NCBI RefSeq assembly: GCF_000183545.2
Contig: NZ_JH976535.1
Span: 1,985,837 to 2,049,836, forward strand
Reading direction: 5' to 3'
Origin: Thermaerobacter subterraneus DSM 13965
GTDB lineage: Bacteria; Bacillota; Sulfobacillia; Thermaerobacterales; Thermaerobacteraceae
DNA: 64,000 bases
Both the position numbers and the translations under genes were made by a program. Below, one piece after another: positions 45,873 through 52,880 of the stretch; positions within the stretch are counted from its first letter, which is position 1, and each line of letters starts with the position of its first letter. Below the pieces are notes generated by a model. The model saw nothing but the letters and a program-made list of their open reading frames with translations. It had not been told where the DNA came from and searched no databases.

Positions 45873-46975
45873 ACCAGACAGCCAGCCTGAAGGTGGTCCG
45901 CGCCGGCCCCCAGGACCGGGAGGCCTACGACCGAGCGGTGGCCGGGTCCGGGAAGCCCCACTTCATGCAGCTCTGGGGCTGGGGCGAGGTCAAGCGGGCC
46001 ACCGGTTGGGAACCTTTGCGCTTCCTGGCCACCCGGGGCGGCCGGGTCACCGGTGCCATGACGGTGCTGGCCCGGCGCCTGCCCGGGCTGGGGACGGTGT
46101 TCTACGCCCCCACGGGACCCGCCGTGGACTATACCGACCAGGAGACGGTCCGGTCGCTGCTGGCCGCGGCCGCCGAGGAGGCCCGCCGGCACCGGGCCTT
46201 CGTCCTGCGGGTCGACCCCGACATCCCCGCCGGACGGCGCGATGCGGTCGAGCTCCTGACCCGCCTGGGCTTTCGCCGCGGGACGGAGGCCACGGCCTTC
46301 GAGGCCCTGCAGCCGCGCTTCGTCATGCGCCTGGAACTGGCGCCGACCCCGGAAGAGACCCTGGCCCGCTTCGAGTCCAAGACGCGGTACAACATCCGCT
46401 ACGCCGCCCGCCAGGGGGTGACGGCCCGGGCCGCCCGGGACGAGCAGGACCTGGCCGCCTTCTACCGGCTGCTGCAGCTGACGGCGGCCCGGCAGCGCTT
46501 TGCCGTCCGCGCCTTCTCCTACTACGAGGCGCTCTGGCGCCACCTGCTGGTTCCGGGCCATGGCCGCATCTTCCTGGCCGAACACCAGGGCCGGCCCGTG
46601 GCGGGAATCATGGTCTTCCGCTGCGGCGATACGGTCTGGTACCTCTACGGCGGGACCGATTACGAGGCCCGCAAGGTGATGCCCAGCCACGCCGCCCAGT
46701 GGGCGGCCATCCAGTGGGCCATCGCCGAGGGGTGCCGCATCTACGACTTCCGCGGCGTGTCCGGCAACCTGGACCCCTCCGACCCCCACTACGGCCTCTA
46801 CCGGTTCAAGAAGGGTTTTGGCGCCGAGCTGGTGGAGTACGTCGGCGAGTTCGAGCGGGTCTACGCCCCCGCCCGCTACTGGGCCTTCCGCGCCGCCTTC
46901 GCTGCCCGCCGCCGGCTGCTGCGGGCCCTGCGCCGGAGCCGGGGCGGGGCCGCGGCCGCGGGAACAGCGGAGTGA
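45869..46975 (+). CDS. FemABX-type peptidoglycan bridge aminoacyltransferase
   Basis: A 368-residue protein of the FemABX family: two GNAT-like domains that transfer amino acids from aminoacyl-tRNA onto lipid II side chains. Marks are HFMQLWGWGEVKRATGWEP at the start, TVFYAPTGPAVDYTD, ESKTRYNIRYAARQGV, and DFRGVSGNLDPSDPHYGLYR followed by FKKGFGAELVEYVGEF at the end. It overlaps the racemase-like gene by four bases (ATGA). Which amino acid it adds is unknown. The coupling suggests the racemase product may be the substrate or be exchanged in the same peptide. Confidence 0.88.
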   Translation: MNQTASLKVVRAGPQDREAYDRAVAGSGKPHFMQLWGWGEVKRATGWEPLRFLATRGGRVTGAMTVLARRLPGLGTVFYAPTGPAVDYTDQETVRSLLAAAAEEARRHRAFVLRVDPDIPAGRRDAVELLTRLGFRRGTEATAFEALQPRFVMRLELAPTPEETLARFESKTRYNIRYAARQGVTARAARDEQDLAAFYRLLQLTAARQRFAVRAFSYYEALWRHLLVPGHGRIFLAEHQGRPVAGIMVFRCGDTVWYLYGGTDYEARKVMPSHAAQWAAIQWAIAEGCRIYDFRGVSGNLDPSDPHYGLYRFKKGFGAELVEYVGEFERVYAPARYWAFRAAFAARRRLLRALRRSRGGAAAAGTAE

Positions 46976-47108
46976 GGCCGCCGGGGCACCGGTTCCACCT
47001 CTCCTCGGGCTCCAAGGGAGGGACGGGACGGGACGGGATCCGCCGGGGGACGCCGGCAGGGGCGCCGCCCGGGTCCATGGAACTTTCGGCCTACGGAGGT
47101 GGACCGCC

Positions 47109-47894
47109 GTGGATCACACCCTGGTCCAGCTGGAGTGGCCCCAGCCCGAGGTCGCCCTGGTGCGGCTGAACCGCCCGGACCGGCTCAACGCCTTCAACAC
47201 CGCCATGGCGGAAGCCGTGGCGGCCTGCTTCGAAGACCTGCGCCGGGAGGAAGGCTTGCGGGCGGTGGTGCTCTGCGGCGCCGGCGACCGGGCCTTCTGC
47301 ACCGGTGCCGACCTCAAGGAGCGCGCCACCCTGGACGAACAGGCCTGGTTCGCCCAGCACCACGTCTTCCAGCGGATGTTCCGGGCGGTGTCGGAGACGC
47401 CCGTGCCGGTCATCGCGGCGGTGAGGGGGTACTGCCTGGCCGGCGGGTTCGAGATCGCCCTGAACTGCGACTTCATCGTCGCGGCGGCCGACGCCCGCTT
47501 CGGCCTTCCCGAGGTCACCCGGGGCATCATGCCGGGCGGCGGCGCCACCCAGATCCTGCCCCGGGTCGTGGGCGAAGCCTGGGCCAGCCGGCTGATCATG
47601 ACCGGGGAGATCATCGACGTGGAGACGGCCCGGCAGATCGGCCTGGTCACCGAGGTGACCGAACCCGAGCGGGTGGTGCCGCGGGCCCTGGAGCTGGCCG
47701 GGGTGATTGCGGCCAACGCCCCCATCAGCGTCCGCCAGGTCAAGCAGGCCATTCGCGCCACCCGGTCCCTGGGGTGGGAAGAGGGCCGGCGGCGGGAACT
47801 GGAGCTCTACGCCGCCTGCGTCCCCACCGACGACCGCCGGGAGGGGATGCGCTCCTTCGTCGAGCGGCGGCCCCCGGTGTTCCGGGGCCGATAA
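47109..47894 (+). CDS. Enoyl-CoA hydratase/isomerase family protein
   Basis: A 261-residue crotonase-fold enzyme that usually adds water to 2-enoyl-CoA in fatty acid or amino acid breakdown. The CoA and oxyanion loops are AFCTGADLKER and AVRGYCLAGGFEIALNCDF. The catalytic Glu region reads FGLPEVTRGIMPGGGATQ, with the first Glu position occupied by a hydrophobic stretch as in several isomerases and methylglutaconyl-CoA hydratase relatives. The GTG at 47109 follows GGAGGTGG. No other beta-oxidation gene is adjacent, so the pathway is open. Confidence 0.87.
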   Translation: MDHTLVQLEWPQPEVALVRLNRPDRLNAFNTAMAEAVAACFEDLRREEGLRAVVLCGAGDRAFCTGADLKERATLDEQAWFAQHHVFQRMFRAVSETPVPVIAAVRGYCLAGGFEIALNCDFIVAAADARFGLPEVTRGIMPGGGATQILPRVVGEAWASRLIMTGEIIDVETARQIGLVTEVTEPERVVPRALELAGVIAANAPISVRQVKQAIRATRSLGWEEGRRRELELYAACVPTDDRREGMRSFVERRPPVFRGR

Positions 47895-48089
47895 GCGGAG
47901 CCCGCGTCCCTGGACGGATCCGGGTGGCGCCGCCGGGCGCCGGCGGCCCGGGCGGACGGAGACCATCCCGGATGAAGGGCGGGGCCAAATGGCATCCTTT
48001 TCTTTCGGAAGGCGTTTTTCGAAAGGCGGCGAAGGCACCGCCCGCGAGGGGCGCGGTTTGGGGTTTCCGCGACGGCGAGGTGGCTAAGG

Positions 48090-48218
48090 GTGGAAGACCA
48101 CAAGCAAGGCGCCGGCAACGGGGCCGGCGCCACGGCCATTAAGTACGGGGCCTGGATCATCATGCTGCTGGCCGTGCTCTATTTTCTGGCCAACTACGTG
48201 ATTCCCCTATTCCGGTAA
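48090..48218 (+). CDS. Small single-pass membrane protein, 42 residues
   Basis: GTG at 48090 to TAA 48216-48218 encodes a 42-residue peptide. A Gly/Ala-rich, slightly charged head (VEDHKQGAGNGAGATAIKYG) leads to one hydrophobic helix (AWIIMLLAVLYFLANYVIPLF) and ends in Arg. A CGAGGTGG ribosome site lies six bases upstream. The membrane-like run in a region of otherwise lower order supports a real gene. It resembles small membrane proteins of unknown function; it could be an accessory subunit or a regulator. It stands alone between an enoyl-CoA hydratase and the converging serA. The 195 bases before it contain a short CTTTCG/CGAAAG repeat. Confidence 0.6.
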   Translation: MEDHKQGAGNGAGATAIKYGAWIIMLLAVLYFLANYVIPLFR

Positions 48219-48358
48219 GTCCCGCGTGGACCGAACGTCCCCCTGCTCCGGGGCAGGGCAAGCCCTTGGCCGCGAAACGATGGCGAAAGCGGCCCGACCG
48301 CCATCGGCCGGCGCCCTCGGTCCTGCGCGCCAAGGCCAGCCATGCCCGGAGGGTGGGA

Positions 48359-50098
48359 TCAACCCGCCCGCTCCCTCCACACCTGGGCCAATGCGGCTCC
48401 GGGGACCGGCGGGGCATTGGGCTCGTCGCGGCCGGATCCGCCCTTGACACCCCCGTCCGCCCCCTCGCTCGAAAGCCAACGGGATGCGGGCTGCAGCAAC
48501 GTCACCGGCACATGCACCAGCCGCGCCTCCTCCATACCGGGCAACCGGCGGATCTCCGCCAGCAGGGACGGGGGCAAAGGATCGTCCAGGGCCAGGACCA
48601 TGATGGCCTCGCCCCGCACCTGCCGCCGGGCCACCTGCATGGCCGCGATGTTGATCTCCCCCATGCCCAGCAGGCCGCCCACCTTGCCGATCATGCCCGG
48701 CCGGTCGTGATGCCGTGTGAGCAGCAGCCGGGGCGCCGGCACCATGTCCAGGGGCAGCCCGTCCAGGTGGACCAGCCGCGGCAGCCCTTCGGGGCTCAGG
48801 CTCCCGGCCACCGCCCGCCGCGGCCCCCGGCCGCCGGCCAGTTCCACCACCGGGACCGGCAGGTCGGGGTGGCGCTCGCTGCGCCAGCGCAGGGTGATGC
48901 CGCGCCGGGCCGCCAGCACCGCGGCGTTGACGGCGTTCACCGGGCCGTCCACCACCCCGGCCAGCAGGCCCTTGAGAACGGCCCCCGCCAGCAGCTCGAA
49001 GCCCCGCTCCGAGGGCAGGTCCCGGGCCGCCACCCGCAGCTCCAAATCCTCCAGCGGGCCGCCCAGCCCCTCGCGGTAGACCAGGCCCACCAGCTCCGCC
49101 ACCGGCGCCAGGGGCCCGGCCGCGTGCCAGTCCTGATCCGACAGGGGCGGCAGGTTGACGGCGCCCCGCACCGGCTGGCCCTGCAGGGCGCGCAGCACCT
49201 GCTCGGCGATGGCCCGGGCATTGTAGGCCTGGGCTTCCCGGGTCGAACCGCCCAGGTGGGGCGTGGCCACCACGTTGGGCAGCTCCAGCAGGGGGCTTTC
49301 CCCCGGCGGCTCGGTGGCGAACACATCCAGCCCCGCCCCTGCCAGGCGGCCCTCGGTCAGGGCCTGGTAGAGGGCCTGTTCGTCCACGATGCCGCCGCGG
49401 GCGGTGTGGATGAGATAGGCCCCCGGGCGCATGCGGGCCAGGGCCTCGGCATCGATGAGGTGGCGGGTGGCCGGGGTGAGGGGCGTGTGGACGCTGACCA
49501 CGTCGGCCCGGGCCAAGAGGTCGTCCAGGGAGACGGGCTCGGCGCCCAGCTCCCGGATGCGGGCCTCGGGCACGTAGGGATCATAGGCCAGCACGACCAT
49601 GCCGAAGGCCCGGGCCCGCTGGGCCACCTCCTGGCCGATGCGCCCGAAGCCCACCAGCCCCATCACCTTGCCGCGCAGTTCCTCCCCGACGAACCGGTTC
49701 CTCTCCCAGCGCCCCTGGCGCAGGGAGGCGGCGGCCGGCACGAGCCGCCGGACCAGGGCAAGCAGCAGGGCGAAGACGTGCTCGGCGACGGCCACGGTGT
49801 TGCCGTCGGCCACGTTGACCACCACGATGCCCCGCTCGGTGGCCGCCTCCAGGTCGATGTTGTCGACCCCCACCCCCGCCCGGCCGATCACCCGCAGCCG
49901 GGGCGCCGCGGCGATGAGGTCCGCGGTCACCTTGACCCGGCTGCGCACGATCAGGGCGTCGGCGGCGGGCAGGAGATCCCGCTTCAGGGTCTCGAGGTTC
50001 GCCCCCGCGGCGTCGATGAGATGGCAGTGCTCTTCCAGCAGGGTCAGGCCGTCCCGGGGCAAGGGATCGGCCACCACCACCCTGGGCCTCGGGTTCAT
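48359..50098 (-). CDS. serA: D-3-phosphoglycerate dehydrogenase
   Basis: A 579-residue long-form (type I) SerA that oxidises 3-phosphoglycerate, the first step of serine synthesis. The NAD loop is VGFGRIGQEVAQRA. The catalytic Arg, Glu and His are in IGRAGVGVDNID/TARGGIVDE, LDVFATEPP and TPHLGGSTREAQ. The intervening ASB domain (about 320-455) and a C-terminal ACT domain (HHDRPGMIGKVGGLLG) follow, the latter giving serine feedback. The last 40 residues are extra. The ATG at 50098 overlaps the aminotransferase stop (ATGA), and both genes follow a serine-specific T-box leader. Confidence 0.95.
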   Translation of the reverse strand: MNPRPRVVVADPLPRDGLTLLEEHCHLIDAAGANLETLKRDLLPAADALIVRSRVKVTADLIAAAPRLRVIGRAGVGVDNIDLEAATERGIVVVNVADGNTVAVAEHVFALLLALVRRLVPAAASLRQGRWERNRFVGEELRGKVMGLVGFGRIGQEVAQRARAFGMVVLAYDPYVPEARIRELGAEPVSLDDLLARADVVSVHTPLTPATRHLIDAEALARMRPGAYLIHTARGGIVDEQALYQALTEGRLAGAGLDVFATEPPGESPLLELPNVVATPHLGGSTREAQAYNARAIAEQVLRALQGQPVRGAVNLPPLSDQDWHAAGPLAPVAELVGLVYREGLGGPLEDLELRVAARDLPSERGFELLAGAVLKGLLAGVVDGPVNAVNAAVLAARRGITLRWRSERHPDLPVPVVELAGGRGPRRAVAGSLSPEGLPRLVHLDGLPLDMVPAPRLLLTRHHDRPGMIGKVGGLLGMGEINIAAMQVARRQVRGEAIMVLALDDPLPPSLLAEIRRLPGMEEARLVHVPVTLLQPASRWLSSEGADGGVKGGSGRDEPNAPPVPGAALAQVWRERAG

Positions 50099-51522
50099 GC
50101 GCCCCCCTCCTCCCCCGCAACCTGGGCCCAGGCCGCCCGGGCGGCGGCCGCCGCGGCACCGGGCGGCACCGGCCGGCCGGCTTCCGCCAGCATGGGCCCC
50201 AGCACGGCGTCCAGGGCCGTCATGGCCGCCAGGATGTCGGCCGGCTCCAGGGCACCCATGTGGCCGATGCGGAAGGCCCGGTCCTTGAGGGGTCCCTGGG
50301 CGCTGACCACCACCACGCCGTGGTCGTCCGCCAGGCGGCGGATCACCTCTCCGGGCCGCACCCCGGCGGGCAGCGGCACCGCCGTCACCGTGGGAGAGGC
50401 CTCCTCGTCCCGGGCCAGGGGCTCCAGCCCCAGGGCCCGCACCCCCGCCCGCACCATGGCGGAGAGCAGCCGGTGCCGGCGGTAGACGTTCTCCTCCCCT
50501 TCGGCGGCGATCCGCTCCAGGGCCGCCTGCAGCCCGAACCAGAGGGTCACCGCCGGGGTGTAGGGGAAGTCGCCCTCGCCCGCCAGGTAGGGCCGCACGT
50601 CCCAGGTGAACCGGGGCAGCCGGGCCTGTTCCACCGCCTCCAGGGCCCGGGGCCCCAGGGCCACGATGCCCAGGCCGGGCGGCGTCATCAGCGCCTTCTG
50701 GGACCCCGTCACCGCCACGTCGATGCCCCACGCGTCCATGGCCACGGGGACCGCGGCAAAGGAGCTCACCATGTCGACCAGCACCAGCGCCTCGGGCGCC
50801 GCCCGGCGGATGGCGGGCACCAGCTGCTCCAGCGGCAGGAGCGCCCCGGTGGAGGTCTCCGAGTGGGTGAGGAACACGGCCCGGTACGGCCGGCCCGCCC
50901 CGCGACCCGCGGCCTCCAGCCGCTCCAGCACCTGTTCGGTCCGGGGGATCTGGCCCCAGGGCACCTCCAGGCGGTCGACCTCCAGGCCGTAGGCTTCGGC
51001 GACGGCGGCAAAGCGATCGCCGAAGAGGCCCATCACCACCGCCAGCACCCGGTCGCCCGGCGACAGGGTGTTGACCACCGCCGCCTCCAACGCCCCCGTC
51101 CCCGAGCAGGGGAACACCACCACGCGGCCGCTGGTGCGGAACAGCCGCCGCAGTCCTTCCCGCACGGCGGCGCTGACCCGGTCGAACTCGGCACTGCGGT
51201 GCAGCACCACCTGGCGGGCACAGGCCGCCCGCACCTCCTGGGGCACGGCGGTGGGGCCCGGCGACAGGAACACCGGCTCCGGGCGCGCCGGCGCCCCGGG
51301 TGCCGGCGCCTGGGCGGTTCCCAGGGGGGTGCCGGATCCCGGACCGGACGGGGAGGCGGCGTCAAACCCAGGACCCGGTGCCATGCCGGCTCCCTGGGCA
51401 ATTGGGGTCTCGGGGTGGATACCCGAACCCGCGCCCCTGCCCGCACCGGCTGCCAGGGGCGATCCGGCCGCTGCACCGTGACGGCCGGCGACGCCGGGTC
51501 CGATCTCCAGCGGCTGCTGCAT
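50095..51522 (-). CDS. Class V aminotransferase, probable serine-pathway enzyme
   Basis: A 475-residue PLP aminotransferase of the alanine/serine-glyoxylate group (PucG/AgxT-like). After about 80 low-complexity residues come VFLSPGPTAVPQEVRAA, VVLHRSAEF, FPCSGTGALEAAVVN, LVDMVSSFAAVPVAMDAWG and the PLP lysine in TGSQKALMTPPGLGI. Enzymes of this type paired with serA act as phosphoserine or serine-pyruvate transaminases in organisms without classic serC. The ATG at 51522 is set by GGAGGAGGGA. It is the first gene behind a serine T-box and overlaps serA by four bases, so a role in serine synthesis is a good inference. Confidence 0.88.
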   Translation of the reverse strand: MQQPLEIGPGVAGRHGAAAGSPLAAGAGRGAGSGIHPETPIAQGAGMAPGPGFDAASPSGPGSGTPLGTAQAPAPGAPARPEPVFLSPGPTAVPQEVRAACARQVVLHRSAEFDRVSAAVREGLRRLFRTSGRVVVFPCSGTGALEAAVVNTLSPGDRVLAVVMGLFGDRFAAVAEAYGLEVDRLEVPWGQIPRTEQVLERLEAAGRGAGRPYRAVFLTHSETSTGALLPLEQLVPAIRRAAPEALVLVDMVSSFAAVPVAMDAWGIDVAVTGSQKALMTPPGLGIVALGPRALEAVEQARLPRFTWDVRPYLAGEGDFPYTPAVTLWFGLQAALERIAAEGEENVYRRHRLLSAMVRAGVRALGLEPLARDEEASPTVTAVPLPAGVRPGEVIRRLADDHGVVVVSAQGPLKDRAFRIGHMGALEPADILAAMTALDAVLGPMLAEAGRPVPPGAAAAAARAAWAQVAGEEGGA

Positions 51523-51597
51523 GGCGGCTCCCTCCTCCAGGGGGTCTGGCTGCTCCTGACCGATGGCCATGCACCGGGCAAGGCCCCATGGGGTCCA

Positions 51598-51634
51598 CGA
51601 AAACAAAAGAACCCGTCCCCTCCGGGACGGGTTC
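51598..51634 (-). terminator. T-box intrinsic terminator
   Basis: On the minus strand GAACCCGTCCC (51634-51624) pairs with GGGACGGGTTC around a GGAG loop, followed by TTTTGTTTT. It directly follows the T-box sequence, and the left arm is shared with the competing antiterminator. Confidence 0.92.
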
Positions 51635-51998
51635 TCACCCGCGGTGCCACCCCGCTTGACCTCACCCCGATTGCCCGCCGGCGGCGCGCCGGCTCCCCCG
51701 CGTCCGCTGGCCCTCCGTCGCACGCCCACCAGCAGCAGCGCCTCGCGGCGTCGCGCGGAGGTTCCCGTCCCGCGGGAGTACGGAACCAAACCCACGGCGG
51801 CTCTACCGGGGTGAAGCCCGCTTCAGGCCGTTAACGGCGGCCGGCCGGGCCCCTTCCGGTCCGGGCGGACCCTCGGGGCCACCTCCGGGGTGGATTCCCC
51901 TGCCCGCCCCACCGGCTCGCACCATCCGCCGGCTCTCTGGCGGCAGCGTCAGCAGGGTACTAGCCCCTTCAACGGCGCCTCGACCATCGTTCAGGTTT
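51598..51998 (-). ncRNA. Serine-specific T-box leader
   Basis: The minus strand has the whole T-box plan. In stem I, CUAGUACCCUGC pairs with GCAGGGGAAUCCACCCC, leaving a specifier loop with the loop-E AGUA on one side and GAA-UCC-A on the other. UCC (51894-51892) is a serine codon. The distal AGAGAGCCGG and GGUGCGAGCCGG elements are present. The T-box GGTGGCACCGCGG follows (about 51651-51639); its UGGC pairs with an acceptor end GCCA, which fits the G discriminator of tRNA-Ser. Uncharged tRNA-Ser would stabilise the antiterminator and let the downstream serine genes be read. Confidence 0.93.
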
Positions 51999-52005
51999 GG
52001 GCGGG

Positions 52006-52034
52006 ATTCTAGCACAGGCGCCCCGGCCAGGCAA
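52006..52034 (-). promoter_or_regulatory. Promoter of the serine T-box operon
   Basis: On the minus strand TTGCCT (52034-52029), a 17-base spacer and TAGAAT (52011-52006) give a good sigma-A promoter. The start near 51999 matches the 5' end of the T-box leader. Confidence 0.7.
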
Positions 52035-52145
52035 GGCGGCGTCGCGGGGATTTTGCGAATGTTCGTCGGCGTCAGGAATCGATCTTTCGACAGCGCGGCA
52101 TTCGCGGACGTGCCTCCGTAGCTCGCAAGGCCCCGCGTCATCGCG

Positions 52146-52880
52146 TCATCCTTGACGGAGGAACCGCTCGTTCCTCCGGTAGCGTTCGGCCGTCGCCAGC
52201 GCCGCCAGGCCAGCCAGGCCCACCAGCGCCCAGCGGTTCGCGACCAAGGCGGGCGGCAGCGGCTGTCCCAGGGCCAGGGCTTCCACGATGGCAGCGGGAT
52301 CGACCCCGGCCGCGCGCAAGCCGCCACTGGCCGCGAAGAGGTAGAGCGACCCGGTGAGGTCGCCGCGGGTGACGGCCTCCAGCGCCCACCAGGCCACGGC
52401 CGCCCCGGCGCCGGCCACCGGGGTCCGGACGAGCACGGCCACCAAGGCTGCCAGAGCGACGAGCCAGGCCGCGGCGGGCAGCGCGAGGCCCACCGCCCGT
52501 AGGCCGGTCCCCCAGGGGGCTCCCCCGGCTGGGGCCAGCCGGAGAACGGCCACGGTGGTCATCCCGAGGGCGACCAGGAGGTAGGTCGCCAGCGCCAAGC
52601 CGATCCGCTCTAGCACGACCACCGTCCGGCGAAACGGCAGCGCCCGCCAGAGTCCCGGCCGCCGCCCCTCCACGTCCGCCCACAGGGACACGGTCACGGG
52701 CAGGACGGCCAGGACCAGGAACTCCTCGACGAGCCGCAACAGGGTGTGCAGCGCCAGGGGGTGGCCCATCAGCCGCTCGGGCCACACCAACACCGGGACG
52801 AACGCCAAGCCCAACACCGCGGTGACCGCCAGGCCTGGTCGCGCCAAACGGAGGTGCAATCGCACCAGACCGGCGCTCAT
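52146..52880 (-). CDS. ABC transporter permease subunit, six-helix type
   Basis: A 244-residue hydrophobic protein with about six helices (for example FLVLAVLPVTVSLWADVEG and LVALGMTTVAVLRLAP). It has the look of ABC-2 type permeases of export systems. The cytoplasmic loop GRRPGLWRALPFRRTVVVLER resembles the part of ABC-2 subunits that meets the ATPase. The ATG at 52880 overlaps the stop of the 752-residue gene (ATGA). It is the last gene of an ATPase/large subunit/permease operon. The substrate is unknown. Confidence 0.65.
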   Translation of the reverse strand: MSAGLVRLHLRLARPGLAVTAVLGLAFVPVLVWPERLMGHPLALHTLLRLVEEFLVLAVLPVTVSLWADVEGRRPGLWRALPFRRTVVVLERIGLALATYLLVALGMTTVAVLRLAPAGGAPWGTGLRAVGLALPAAAWLVALAALVAVLVRTPVAGAGAAVAWWALEAVTRGDLTGSLYLFAASGGLRAAGVDPAAIVEALALGQPLPPALVANRWALVGLAGLAALATAERYRRNERFLRQG

